Notes under the pieces: generated by a model | Seen by the model: the letters and a program-made list of their open reading frames with translations, nothing else | What the model was told of the DNA's origin: nothing | Databases searched by the model: none | Shown here: in pieces, positions 32,181 through 41,716 of the stretch | How the letters are laid out: every line of letters begins with the position of its first letter | Position numbering within the stretch: the first letter of the stretch is position 1 | Assembly (NCBI GenBank): GCA_944326155.1 | Contig: CALVCV010000006.1 | Span: 1 to 64,000 of the forward strand | Direction: 5' to 3' | From: an uncultured Bacilli bacterium | GTDB lineage: Bacteria; Bacillota_I; Bacilli_A; ML615J-28; CAG-313 | DNA: 64,000 nucleotides | Made by a program: the position numbers and the translations under genes

Positions 32181-33614
32181 TTTCTAGGTCTTAAAAACTT
32201 AACTAATATTGCGAAAACAATTGAACTAATTCAAAAAGATAATCCGTCTTTTGTCTTACCTAAAGTAGAAGATGATTCAAATACATATATGATGCTTGCA
32301 AAAGGCGATGTAAGTGGTGTTTTTCAATTAGAATCTGAAGGAATGAAAAAGGTAATTATAAATCTTAAAACATCAAGTTTTGATGATATTGTTCATGCCC
32401 TTGCCTTATATCGTCCAGGACCAATGAGCATAATTCCACAGTTTATTAGAAGAAAATTTAAAGAAGAAAAAGTAGAATATCCTCATCCTGATTTAGAACC
32501 AATTTTAAAAGAAACATATGGTATGATTGTTTATCAAGAACAAATCATGTTAATTGCTTGCAAATTTGCGGGATATAGTCTTGGTAGAGCTGATATCCTA
32601 AGAAGAGCTGTATCAAAGAAGAAAAAAGAAGTCTTAGAACGTGAAAGAGAAAGCTTTGTTAGTTCCTCTATTGCTCAGGGTTATTCTGAACACGATGCTA
32701 ATGTAATTTATGATTATATCGTTAGATTTGCTGATTATGGTTTTAATAAAGCACATAGTGTTTCTTATGCTAAAGTAGCCTATTTGACAGCTTATTTAAA
32801 ATGTCATTATTTTAAATATTACTTTTCAACTTTAATGACATCATTTATGGGAAGCACAACTGATATCTTAGATTACACAAAACAATTACTTGCCAAAAAT
32901 ATCAAAGTAAATGGTCCATCAATTAATAAAAGTAATGATATTTTTAGTGTTTTCGATAATGAAATTTATTTTCCACTTAGCATCATTAGAGGTCTTGGTA
33001 TAGTAAAAACAAATGAAATTTTAATAGAAAGAAAAAATAAAATTTTTAGTGATTTTGAGGATTTTGTTAATCGTTGTAAAAATATACTATCTTTTTCTTT
33101 AATTGAAAATGTGATTTATAGTGGGGCTTTAGATGAGTTTCATTTATCTAAAAAAGCCATGATTGAAAGTTATCAAAGAATTATTGAAAAAAATACCTAT
33201 ACTTTTATAAAAGACGTTGTGAATAAAAATTATATTAGTGAAGAATATAGTTATGGTATTTTAAAAGAAAAAGAATTAGAAGTTTTAGGTCTTAATTTAC
33301 AATATGACTTTTTTAAACAGTTTAGTGGACTATATGAAAAATATCATATGGTTAAAATTGCTAAATTGCAAGTAAATAGAAAAAGCACAACAATTGGTAT
33401 AATTAAAAAAATTAAAGAAATTAAAACAAAACAACAAGAAAGCATGGCTTTTATGGAGATTGAGGATGATATATCCACTATTGAAGTGGTGGTATTTCCT
33501 AGAACGTATCAATCCTCATTACCACTTACAAAAGATATGATTATAATGGTAACAGGAAATTTACAAAAAAGAGAAAAAATGCAACTGGTTGCCGATGTGA
33601 TAAAAAAAATATAG
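32181..33614 (+). CDS. dnaE: DNA polymerase III alpha subunit DnaE, exon 2
   Basis: 477 codons in frame with exon 1. It begins FLGLKNLTNIAKTIELI, the continuation of the conserved finger motif, then GVFQLESEGMKK, ALYRPGPM, the YQEQIM block and FNKAHSVSYA of the polymerase domain. A helix-hairpin-helix region follows, and a C-terminal OB-fold (about the last 90 residues, IGIIKKIKEIKTKQQESMAFMEI). The clamp-binding end is not obvious. An internal ATG at 32289 could give a fragment only. It is followed 12 nt later by the glk gene with its own AGAGGTG. Confidence 0.93.
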   Translation, partial: FLGLKNLTNIAKTIELIQKDNPSFVLPKVEDDSNTYMMLAKGDVSGVFQLESEGMKKVIINLKTSSFDDIVHALALYRPGPMSIIPQFIRRKFKEEKVEYPHPDLEPILKETYGMIVYQEQIMLIACKFAGYSLGRADILRRAVSKKKKEVLERERESFVSSSIAQGYSEHDANVIYDYIVRFADYGFNKAHSVSYAKVAYLTAYLKCHYFKYYFSTLMTSFMGSTTDILDYTKQLLAKNIKVNGPSINKSNDIFSVFDNEIYFPLSIIRGLGIVKTNEILIERKNKIFSDFEDFVNRCKNILSFSLIENVIYSGALDEFHLSKKAMIESYQRIIEKNTYTFIKDVVNKNYISEEYSYGILKEKELEVLGLNLQYDFFKQFSGLYEKYHMVKIAKLQVNRKSTTIGIIKKIKEIKTKQQESMAFMEIEDDISTIEVVVFPRTYQSSLPLTKDMIIMVTGNLQKREKMQLVADVIKKI

Positions 33615-33626
33615 AGGTGAATAAAT

Positions 33627-34502
33627 ATGAGAGTGCTATGTTTTGATATTGGTGGGACTAATGTAAAATTTGGTGTAATTGAAGATGAAAAATTTTTAGA
33701 AAAAGGCTTGTTTGATACCAATGCTGATCTTGGCAAAGAACATTTAACGAATATCTTAGTTGCTATGGCTAAAAGCATGAAAGAGAAATATCAAATAGAA
33801 GGCGTTGGTATATCTTGTGCTGGTAGTGTTAATTTTGAAAAAGCTTATATTAGTATTGCACCTGATGCTTTACCAAGTTTTTCTAATTGGGATTTTAGAA
33901 AAATTTTTAAAGAAAGTGTTGATCTTGATTGTGTAGCTGATAATGATGTCAATTGTTTTGCCAAAGCTGAATGTGTAAATGGGGCTGGAAAAGATTTTGA
34001 TCATTTTATTGTTATTACTGTAGGAACTGGTATTGGTGGAGCAATTGTTATGAATGATCAAATTTGGCGTGGTAAAAATTATAATGCAGGCGAAGTGGGC
34101 AGAGTATTAATAGGCAATGCTAAATGGGAAAGCGTTGCTTCGACTTCAGCTTTAATTAAAGAAGCCAGAAGAGCAGGTCTTGATGTACATAATGGTATAG
34201 AATTATTCCAATTATATGATAGTCATGATGAAATTGCTATTGCGGTAGTCAATCGCTTCTATGATTTACTTGGAGTTGGAATGGCAAACTTGGTATATGT
34301 ATACAATCCGGAGGCAATAATTATTGGTGGTGGGATTTCTAAAAGAGAATCATTTGCTTCGACAGTTGAAAAGTATATGAATTCGCATCTATCATATGGT
34401 TTTCGCAACACTGCCCAAGTTTTATGTGCAAGTTATAGAAACGATGGTGGTATGCTTGGTGCATATTATAATTTTGTTGAATATAAAAAGGAGAAAAAAT
34501 AA
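33627..34502 (+). CDS. glk: ROK-family sugar kinase, probable glucokinase
   Basis: 291 aa. Phosphate-1 motif CFDIGGTNVKFG, catalytic Asp in VADNDVNCFA, phosphate-2 TVGTGIGGAIV and the adenosine motif IIIGGGIS. The usual ROK zinc motif CxCGxxGC after the GE-x-G (NAGEVGRVLIGN) is absent, so this belongs to the zinc-less subgroup. Substrate inferred as glucose from the operon partners pgcA and pgi; N-acetylmannosamine is possible. TAATG overlap with pgcA. Confidence 0.85.
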   Translation: MRVLCFDIGGTNVKFGVIEDEKFLEKGLFDTNADLGKEHLTNILVAMAKSMKEKYQIEGVGISCAGSVNFEKAYISIAPDALPSFSNWDFRKIFKESVDLDCVADNDVNCFAKAECVNGAGKDFDHFIVITVGTGIGGAIVMNDQIWRGKNYNAGEVGRVLIGNAKWESVASTSALIKEARRAGLDVHNGIELFQLYDSHDEIAIAVVNRFYDLLGVGMANLVYVYNPEAIIIGGGISKRESFASTVEKYMNSHLSYGFRNTAQVLCASYRNDGGMLGAYYNFVEYKKEKK

Positions 34503-36211
34503 TGGATCAAAAAACTTTAGAAAAAGTAAAACAATGGGAAGATTTTGAAGAATTAGATGAATCTTTAAGACAAGAATTACAAGCAATGAAAGGCAATGAA
34601 GATGCCTTAATGAATGCTTTTCATAACGATATTGCTTTTGGTACTGGTGGTCTTCGGGGTATTTTAGGTGTAGGAACTGATAGAATGAATATATATGTTG
34701 TTCGTAAAGCAACATTAGGATTTTTAAATTATATGATGAAAGCTTACCCTGATATTAAGAAAATGGGTGTTGCTATTTCATATGATTGTCGTAAAAATTC
34801 TTACTTATTTGCGCAACATGCAGCAGAAATAATTGCTAGCCGTGGTGTTAAGGCATATTTATATACCTCAATTCGTTCAACTCCACAACTTAGTTTTACT
34901 GTTAGGAATTTAAAATGCGCTGGCGGAATTATGATTACAGCAAGTCACAATCCACCAATTTATAATGGATATAAAATTTATGATCATAATGGATGCCAAT
35001 TAGTACCAGAACTTGCAGATAAAGTTATTGAGGAAATCAATAAAATTGATGATATGTTCCATATTCCATCTGAAAATTTTGCAACCTTAGTTGAAAAAGG
35101 TTTAATTCAAATGATTGATTCTGAAGTGGATGAAGCCTATGTTGAAAGAGTAAAACAAATTAAAGTAAATGAAGTTTTAAAAAATAATATTAAAATTGTA
35201 TATACTCCACTTCATGGTACTGGTGCTAGTCATATGGTTGATATACTTACATCATGTGGTTATACTGTTTATCCAGTAGAAGAACAAATGATACCAGATG
35301 GTAATTTTACAACTTTAAAGTCGCCAAATCCTGAAGAAGCAAGTGCCTTTGAATATGCAATTCATTTAGGTAAAAAAGTCGATGCTGATATCTTAATTGC
35401 AACTGATCCTGATGCTGATAGAATGGGGATTGCCGCAAAAGATGATAGTGGTAAATATGTTTTACTTACTGGTAATCAAACTGGAGCTATTTTACTGGAT
35501 TATCTTGGTAAATATAAAAAACATGATAAGAAAGCTTTGGTTTTTAATACTATTGTTACATCTAATTTTGCAAAAGCTATCTGTGATAAATATGGCTTAG
35601 AACTTGTTCAAACTTTAACAGGTTTTAAATATATTGGTGAGCAAGCAGCTAAAATTGAAAATGATAAAGATAAAGAATTCTTCTTTGGTTATGAGGAATC
35701 TTATGGATATGTTGTTGAAGATTTTGTAAGAGATAAAGATTCTTTCCAAGCTTCATTATTACTTGCAGAAGTTGCATCTTTTTATAAAGCAAAAAATAAA
35801 ACTTTAATTAATGTTTTATATGATTTGTTTAATGAATATGGTTATTATTTAGAAGGTGTTCATAATATTGCTCTTGCGGGAATAGAAGGAAGTAAGCAAA
35901 TTGAAAAAATTATGAGAACATTCCAAAATATGCAATTGAAAGAAATTGCTGGTTCACATATTCAAATTTTTGAAGACTATGATAAATTAGAAAAATTTGA
36001 AAATGGTAAAGTATCTAAACTTACTCTTCCACAATCTTTCGTTTTAAAATATATTTTTGATGATGGTGGTTGGTTTGTTTTAAGGCCATCAGGAACTGAA
36101 CCAAAATTAAAAATTTATATTGCAATTAAAGGTTCATCATATGAGCAAGCTCAAGAATTTATTAATAATTTAAAAAAAGCAATTCTTGCAATTATTGAAA
36201 ATATTAAATAG
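34502..36211 (+). CDS. pgcA: Phosphoglucomutase / phosphomannomutase
   Basis: 569 aa, alpha-D-phosphohexomutase family. Phosphoserine loop TASHNPP, metal loop DPDADR, sugar-binding FGYEESYGY and phosphate-binding [12 protein letters not shown], in the normal order and with the length of Bacillus PgcA. Interconverts glucose 6-phosphate and glucose 1-phosphate, feeding UDP-glucose for glycolipid or wall polymer. Flanked by glucose kinase and isomerase genes. Confidence 0.94.
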   Translation: MDQKTLEKVKQWEDFEELDESLRQELQAMKGNEDALMNAFHNDIAFGTGGLRGILGVGTDRMNIYVVRKATLGFLNYMMKAYPDIKKMGVAISYDCRKNSYLFAQHAAEIIASRGVKAYLYTSIRSTPQLSFTVRNLKCAGGIMITASHNPPIYNGYKIYDHNGCQLVPELADKVIEEINKIDDMFHIPSENFATLVEKGLIQMIDSEVDEAYVERVKQIKVNEVLKNNIKIVYTPLHGTGASHMVDILTSCGYTVYPVEEQMIPDGNFTTLKSPNPEEASAFEYAIHLGKKVDADILIATDPDADRMGIAAKDDSGKYVLLTGNQTGAILLDYLGKYKKHDKKALVFNTIVTSNFAKAICDKYGLELVQTLTGFKYIGEQAAKIENDKDKEFFFGYEESYGYVVEDFVRDKDSFQASLLLAEVASFYKAKNKTLINVLYDLFNEYGYYLEGVHNIALAGIEGSKQIEKIMRTFQNMQLKEIAGSHIQIFEDYDKLEKFENGKVSKLTLPQSFVLKYIFDDGGWFVLRPSGTEPKLKIYIAIKGSSYEQAQEFINNLKKAILAIIENIK

Positions 36212-36222
36212 AAGGTGAAAAA

Positions 36223-37545
36223 ATGAAAGTTAGTTTAAATTATAAAAACGTGCTTAAATTTGTATCAGAAGAAGAAATTAAAAATAATGAAAAAGCAACT
36301 TTAGTAGCTTTAGATACCTTATTAAATAAAAAAGGTGCTGGTTCTGATTTTTTGGGATGGATTGAATATGCAAAAAACTATGATAAAGAAGAATTTGCTA
36401 GAATTAAAAAAGCAGCGGCTAAAATTCATGCTAATAGTGAAGTATTAGTAGTAATTGGAATTGGTGGATCATATCTTGGGGCAAAAGCAGTTATTGAAGC
36501 GCTTAAACCATATTTTTGTCAAAAGAAAGATTTAGAAGTAATTTTTGTTGGTAATAATTTATCATCCACTTATGTTGCTGAATTGCTTGCATATGTAAAA
36601 AATAAAGATTTTTCTATTAATGTTATTTCTAAATCAGGTACTACAACAGAACCTGCCATTGCTTTTAGATTATTCAAAGAATTATTAATTGAAAAATATG
36701 GTATAGCTGCCAAAGAACGTATTTTTGCAACAACTGATAAAGCAAAAGGAGCATTAAGAGAACTTTCAACAACAGAAGGTTATGAAACATTTGTGGTTCC
36801 TGATGATATTGGTGGTAGATATTCATGGTTTACAGCTGTAGGACTTTTACCAATTTGTGCGAGTGGTATTGATATTGATGAATTGATGAAAGGAGCAAAT
36901 GATGCCTATAATGATTGTAAAAATACTCCATATTTAGAAAATAGCAGTTTGCTTTATTCAAGTATTAGAAATTTACTTTATCAAAAAAAGAAATGTATTG
37001 AAGTACTTGTTAATTTTGAACCTAAATTATCATATATTAGTGAATGGTGGAAACAATTATATGGTGAATCTGAAGGTAAAGATCATAAAGGATTGTTCCC
37101 TGCAAGTTTAGTGTATTCTACTGACTTACATTCAATGGGTCAATATATTCAAGATGGAATGCGCATTATGTTTGAAACGATTTTAAATATTCAAAATCCT
37201 GAAACCGATTTTACATTAAAAAGTGAAGAAAATAATTTAGATGGTTTAAATTTTTTATCCGGTGTTAACTTTGATAGTGTTGCAAAAAAAGCAATGCAAG
37301 GTACAATTCTTGCCCATGTTGATGGTGGTGTACCTAATCTTGTTTTAGAAATGGAAAAAATGGATGCCTATCATCTTGGTTATTTACTATACTTCTTTAT
37401 GTTTTCTTGTGGTATATCAGGTTACATGTTAGGTGTTAACCCTTTTAATCAACCTGGTGTGGAAAATTATAAAAAGAATATGTTTGCTCTTCTTGGCAAA
37501 CCAGGTTATGAAGAACTTCGCAAAAAACTTTTAGAAAGATTATAA
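36223..37545 (+). CDS. pgi: Glucose-6-phosphate isomerase
   Basis: 440 aa, the compact Gram-positive type. Motifs [39 protein letters not shown] (with Arg) and, near the end, [16 protein letters not shown] (catalytic Glu/His/Lys region). Links glucose 6-phosphate to glycolysis. GAAGGTG lies before the ATG; last gene of the dnaE operon. Confidence 0.95.
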   Translation: MKVSLNYKNVLKFVSEEEIKNNEKATLVALDTLLNKKGAGSDFLGWIEYAKNYDKEEFARIKKAAAKIHANSEVLVVIGIGGSYLGAKAVIEALKPYFCQKKDLEVIFVGNNLSSTYVAELLAYVKNKDFSINVISKSGTTTEPAIAFRLFKELLIEKYGIAAKERIFATTDKAKGALRELSTTEGYETFVVPDDIGGRYSWFTAVGLLPICASGIDIDELMKGANDAYNDCKNTPYLENSSLLYSSIRNLLYQKKKCIEVLVNFEPKLSYISEWWKQLYGESEGKDHKGLFPASLVYSTDLHSMGQYIQDGMRIMFETILNIQNPETDFTLKSEENNLDGLNFLSGVNFDSVAKKAMQGTILAHVDGGVPNLVLEMEKMDAYHLGYLLYFFMFSCGISGYMLGVNPFNQPGVENYKKNMFALLGKPGYEELRKKLLERL

Positions 37546-37551
37546 TAAATC

Positions 37552-37588
37552 AAGGAATAAATTTATTTTAAATTTATTCCTTTTATTA
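37552..37588 (+). terminator. Terminator of the dnaE-pgi operon
   Basis: AAGGAATAAATTT / AAATTTATTCCTT perfect stem, 5-nt loop, T-rich tail. Confidence 0.88.
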
Positions 37589-37689
37589 TATTTTTAATAT
37601 CTAAATAATGTAAACCTTTTTATAAGCATAAAATAAAAAAAACTTTAAAAAAAGGGTATAATAAATAGCATATAATAAAGGAGAAATAT

Positions 37690-39090
37690 ATGTCAGAATC
37701 AGCAATTAAAAAAAGACCACGTTATGAAATAGATATGACAAGTGGTAATTTCTTTAAAAAAATTGTATTTTTTTGCATACCATTAATTTTTACTGGTATT
37801 TTACAATTATTGTATAATGCGGCAGACTTAATTGTTGTAGGACAATTTAGTGACAAGCCAGATGCACTTGGAGCAGTAGGATCTACTTCAGCTTTAATTA
37901 ACTTAATTGTTAATTTATTTATGGGACTATCAGTTGGTTCTAATGTTATGTGTGCTAGAAGTTTCGCAGCAAAAGATTCTAATAAACTATCTAGAGTAAT
38001 TCATACATCAGTTACTATAAGTGTAATTAGTGGTTTTTTTCTTGGTATTATTGGTTTTATTTTTGCAAAAAATTTCTTACAATTAATGGATAATCCAATT
38101 GACCTTGCTGTAGTGTATTTAAAAATATATTTTTTAGGTATGCCTTTTAACATGCTGTATAATTTTGCTGCCAGTATTTTAAGAGGTGTTGGTGATACAA
38201 AACGTCCATTATATTATTTGTGCATATCAGGTATGGTAAATGTTGTTTTAAATATTGTATTTGTAGCTACTTTTGGTATGGATGTAGATGGTGTTGCTAT
38301 TGCTACTGTAATATCACAAATTATTTCTTGTATATTGATTATGAATTGTTTACTTAAGACTAAAGAAATTTATAAATTTTCTTTTAAAAAGATTCATATT
38401 CACAAAAAAGAATTAATTGAAATTACTAAAATTGGTCTACCAGCAGGTATACAAGGTTCTATTTTCTCTATTTCTAATGTATTAATTCAATCATCTGTTA
38501 ATAAATTTGGTGCAGTTGCAATCAATGGTAACTCAGCCGCCCAAAGTATTGAAGGTTTTGTTTATACCGCAATGAACTCTGTATATCACTCAGCACTTGC
38601 TTTTGTTGGCCAAAATGTAGGTGTTAAGAAGTATCATAATATTAATCGTATTGCTTGGTATTGTTTGCTATTTGTTACGCTAGTAGGGGTCGTAATGGGT
38701 GGTGGATTATTCTTATGTGGTGAATATGTAACTAAAATTTATACCGATGTTCCTGGTGAAATTGAAGTATCTTTAATTCGTTTACATTATTTATGTTTAC
38801 CTTACTTTTTATGTGGTATTATGGATGTCATGGTTGGTGTATTACGTGGACTTGGTTATTCATTAACCCCAATGGTTGTTTCAATAATTGGTGTATGTGT
38901 ATTTAGAGTTGTTTGGATATACTTGGTATTTTATCGTGTAACAAATTTTTCAAATGTAAATGATTTACATTATTTGTATGTTTCATATCCAATATCATGG
39001 ATAGGAACTTTTGCGGTACACTATATTATGTATAGAATTGTGTATAGAAGATTATTAAAAAGAGCTAAATTAGAAATGGTACTAGAATAA
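37690..39090 (+). CDS. MATE-family efflux transporter
   Basis: 466 aa, twelve hydrophobic segments in two related halves. MATE marks: FCIPLIFTGILQLLYNAADLIVVGQFS in the first half (shown here as key run IPLIFTGILQLLYNAAD), IGLPAGIQGSIFS opening the second, and LRGVGDTKRPLYY. Antiporter of drugs or metabolites driven by Na+ or H+; substrate unknown. AAAGGAG precedes the ATG. TATAAT-like boxes lie at 37657 and 37671 but no -35 is convincing. Confidence 0.9.
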   Translation: MSESAIKKRPRYEIDMTSGNFFKKIVFFCIPLIFTGILQLLYNAADLIVVGQFSDKPDALGAVGSTSALINLIVNLFMGLSVGSNVMCARSFAAKDSNKLSRVIHTSVTISVISGFFLGIIGFIFAKNFLQLMDNPIDLAVVYLKIYFLGMPFNMLYNFAASILRGVGDTKRPLYYLCISGMVNVVLNIVFVATFGMDVDGVAIATVISQIISCILIMNCLLKTKEIYKFSFKKIHIHKKELIEITKIGLPAGIQGSIFSISNVLIQSSVNKFGAVAINGNSAAQSIEGFVYTAMNSVYHSALAFVGQNVGVKKYHNINRIAWYCLLFVTLVGVVMGGGLFLCGEYVTKIYTDVPGEIEVSLIRLHYLCLPYFLCGIMDVMVGVLRGLGYSLTPMVVSIIGVCVFRVVWIYLVFYRVTNFSNVNDLHYLYVSYPISWIGTFAVHYIMYRIVYRRLLKRAKLEMVLE

Positions 39091-39122
39091 AAAAACTTGT
39101 GAAAAAATCACAAGTTTTTTTA
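39088..39122. terminator. Bidirectional terminator between the MATE gene and pcp
   Basis: AAAAAACTTGTGA / TCACAAGTTTTTT perfect stem with A- and T-runs, shared by two convergent genes and overlapping both stop codons. Confidence 0.92.
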
Positions 39123-39677
39123 TAAATTTTGAATTGTTATATCAATAGCTTTTATCATATGATCAATTGATAAGTGGTATGTGGGATTAGGAAAATGAAT
39201 AAAAAGACAAGAAATTTTAGGGTAGTAATACATCACTTGATAATATAGGGCATTACAAATATAGGATCCTGCATCCGTACTAATTTGCGATTGAACTAAA
39301 TTTGTGAAAAGGAGATTTTGTAAATAATTAATAGGGAAAATGGAAGTAATTTTACTTGGACCATTTTCAATAACTTGATGATTTGGAGTACGGATTTCAT
39401 CTAATGGATCAATAGAGCGACCAACATAATTCTTGGCTTCTAATTCCAAAGATATTTTCCTTCTACTAATAGCCTCACCACATAGTAAAATCACATCAGG
39501 TTTTTCTTCTTCGATTGTTTTTTTAATTGCTAAAAAAGAAGAAACTAAACTAACTGGTAGTGTTTGTTTGATTATTATAAAAGGCATATTGCTAGTATCT
39601 AGTTTATCTACTACTTCTTTTGAAACATTAGTTTCGCGATTGTCAAATGGTTGGAATGCAGTTATCAAAAGTTTCAT
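39120..39677 (-). CDS. pcp: Pyroglutamyl-peptidase I (pyrrolidone-carboxylate peptidase)
   Basis: 185 aa, slightly shorter than the usual ~205-215. The opening LLITAFQPFDNRETN replaces the usual vTGFdPFgge..N. The triad is preserved: Glu in SLELEAKN, Cys in GSYICNALYY, His in CLFIHFPN. Removes N-terminal pyroglutamate from peptides in the cytosol. The family's RIPDN loop is changed (GRSIDPLDEI), so specificity may be altered. Start ATG with GAGGTG upstream. Confidence 0.88.
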   Translation of the reverse strand: MKLLITAFQPFDNRETNVSKEVVDKLDTSNMPFIIIKQTLPVSLVSSFLAIKKTIEEEKPDVILLCGEAISRRKISLELEAKNYVGRSIDPLDEIRTPNHQVIENGPSKITSIFPINYLQNLLFTNLVQSQISTDAGSYICNALYYQVMYYYPKISCLFIHFPNPTYHLSIDHMIKAIDITIQNL

Positions 39678-39694
39678 TTTATCACCTCATAAAT

Positions 39695-39722
39695 ATTATA
39701 TCATAGCTTAAATTAATTTCAA
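39695..39722 (-). promoter_or_regulatory. Promoter of pcp
   Basis: On the minus strand TTGAAA (39722-39717), 16-nt spacer, TATAAT (39700-39695). Confidence 0.65.
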
Positions 39723-39824
39723 AACCTTTTGTTTTATTATACGAAAATTTCCTAAATTTTGACTAAAAAATTAATTAGCTTCACAAGGTATTAAAAATTA
39801 TCTAAAGAAAAAAGTCAACAAAAC

Positions 39825-39853
39825 TTGAAAAAATAGCAATCATATGTTATAAT
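39825..39853 (+). promoter_or_regulatory. Promoter of the groES-uvrA operon
   Basis: TTGAAA (39825-39830), 17-nt spacer, TATAAT (39848-39853). No CIRCE inverted repeat is present near it, so HrcA control is not evident. Confidence 0.75.
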
Positions 39854-39879
39854 AAATTTAATATGGAGGAATGTGATTT

Positions 39880-40131
39880 ATGATTAAAGCAACTCGTAAT
39901 AATGTAATTTTACAAAAAAAAGTAGAACAAGGACAAAAAGGAATTTATATGCCTAATATGGGAGATGATAGTTACATTGTTTTAGATATAGGAGCTGATG
40001 TTTTGTCTATACAAGTTGGGAATGAGGTCGTATTAGATAAAAGTCCCAAATTGTTTAAATTTAAAATGCAAGACTATTATATTACAAACGTTGATAACAT
40101 TATTGCCATTGTGGAGGTAGATTATGAGTAA
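39880..40131 (+). CDS. groES: Co-chaperonin GroES, short and divergent
   Basis: 83 aa against the usual ~95. The fold signature is retained (NVILQKKVEQGQKGIYMP, GNEVVLDKS, YYITNVDNIIAIVE). The mobile loop that docks on GroEL is KGIYMPN, where IVLP/IVI is usual, and the roof-loop region is shortened. TGGAGGA lies 9 nt before the ATG. Overlaps groEL by 8 nt. Confidence 0.85.
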   Translation: MIKATRNNVILQKKVEQGQKGIYMPNMGDDSYIVLDIGADVLSIQVGNEVVLDKSPKLFKFKMQDYYITNVDNIIAIVEVDYE

Positions 40132-41716
40132 TAAATTATTGTTTTCTTCTTCAGCACGAGAAAAAATGAGTTTAGGAGCTAAGACTTTAGCAAATGCGGT
40201 AAAAGTTACTTTAGGTCCTAAGGGAAGAAATGTCGTTATTGAACAAGATTTTGGTTCACCACTGATTGTCAATGATGGTGTTACGATTGCAAAATCAATT
40301 ACGTTAGAGGATAAATATGAAAATTTAGGTTCATCGATTTTAATTGAGGCCGCAACCAAAACCAATGATTTAGTTGGTGATGGCACTACTACAGCAATTC
40401 TTCTTACTTCAACAATGATTGAAGAAGGAATGAAACAATTACAAAATGGTGCGAATCCTGTTGTATTACGTAATGGCTTAAATTATTATTTAACATATAT
40501 TCATCAAATGATTGATGAAGTATCCACTCCTGTAAAATCAAGTGATGATTTAGAAAAAATTGCTACTATTTCATCAGGTTCGACAGAAATAGGTAAATTA
40601 ATTCGGGAAGCATATCAAAATGTTGGCCAAGATGGAATTATTACAATTGAAGAGTCACAAGGTCTTGAAGATTATCTTGATGTTGTAAAAGGATATTCTT
40701 TTGATCGTGGCTTTTTATCAGGCTATATGGCTAATAATGATGCAAAAAATGAAGCGGTTTTAGATAAACCATTTGTACTTGTTACTGACAAAAAAATTAT
40801 TAGTATGCAAGAGTTACTACCTTTCTTAGAAGAAACTATCAAAAGAAGTAAACCTTTATTCATCGTATGTGACGATATCGAACAAGAGGTTTTAGGTGCC
40901 CTTGTTGTGAATAAATTACGAGGTGTATTCAATGCGGTAGTGGTAAAAGCTCCATCTTTTGGTGAAAGAAAATTAAAACAATTAAAAGATATTTCAATTA
41001 TTACAGGTGCCCAAATCGTCGATTCTAGTATTGGTATGGAACTTACAACTAGTGATGTCAGTGTCTTAGGACTTGCTGAAAAGATAATTGTTTCTAAAGA
41101 ACAAACAATTATTATTAGTAATTCAGAATTAGGGGATAGCATTAATTTGTATGCTCAGTCTTTACAAAAAGAACTAGCAAATACGACAAGTGAGTATGAT
41201 AAAGAAAAATTACAAGAAAGAATTGCCAAAATTTTAGGCGGTATTGCACAAATTAAAATTGGTGCTGAAACGGAAATTGTTTTGAAAGAAAAAAAATTAC
41301 GAATTGAAGATGCTTTAAATGCCACGAAGGCCGCAATGAAATCCGGTATTATTGAAGGTGGCGGTAAAGTTTTGTATCATATAGCAAATCAGTTAAAACA
41401 AATTAAAGTTTCACCATCATATAATCAAGCAAGAGAAATTCTAGAAGTGGCATTACAGATGCCTTTTAAACAAATTTGTGAAAATGCTGGTGTTGACTAT
41501 CAAAAAATATTAGATCAAGTAAAAGATAATTTATGGTATGATGCCTTTACTGATAAGATGGTAGATATGAAAGCATCTGGTATTATTGATCCTGCTAGCG
41601 TTGAAAAAAGTGCGATTATGAGTGCAATTAGTGTTGCTGGCATATTTTTAACAACTGAGTGTGCCATTATAAATGAAGAAAAAAAATCAGCCGTAAGTGA
41701 GGAGAATTTATTATAA
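40124..41716 (+). CDS. groEL: Chaperonin GroEL
   Basis: 530 aa. Canonical N-terminal motifs: LANAVKVTLGPKGRNVV, the ATP loop GDGTTTAILL, and GGGKVLYHI in the second half. The C-terminus ends AIINEEKKSAVSEENLL with no Gly-Gly-Met tail, and the equatorial DPA region reads IIDPASVEKSAIMSAISVAG. The missing tail and the reduced GroES suggest a chaperonin under relaxed or changed selection. Translationally coupled to both neighbours. Confidence 0.95.
   Translation: MSNKLLFSSSAREKMSLGAKTLANAVKVTLGPKGRNVVIEQDFGSPLIVNDGVTIAKSITLEDKYENLGSSILIEAATKTNDLVGDGTTTAILLTSTMIEEGMKQLQNGANPVVLRNGLNYYLTYIHQMIDEVSTPVKSSDDLEKIATISSGSTEIGKLIREAYQNVGQDGIITIEESQGLEDYLDVVKGYSFDRGFLSGYMANNDAKNEAVLDKPFVLVTDKKIISMQELLPFLEETIKRSKPLFIVCDDIEQEVLGALVVNKLRGVFNAVVVKAPSFGERKLKQLKDISIITGAQIVDSSIGMELTTSDVSVLGLAEKIIVSKEQTIIISNSELGDSINLYAQSLQKELANTTSEYDKEKLQERIAKILGGIAQIKIGAETEIVLKEKKLRIEDALNATKAAMKSGIIEGGGKVLYHIANQLKQIKVSPSYNQAREILEVALQMPFKQICENAGVDYQKILDQVKDNLWYDAFTDKMVDMKASGIIDPASVEKSAIMSAISVAGIFLTTECAIINEEKKSAVSEENLL

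Noticed and set aside
29763-33614. A DnaE intein, as in cyanobacteria
   Set aside because: The insert is not an open frame, ends in a ribozyme hairpin and has no intein blocks.
39781-39879. CIRCE element before groES
   Set aside because: I looked for TTAGCACTC-N9-GAGTGCTAA and found no match on either strand.
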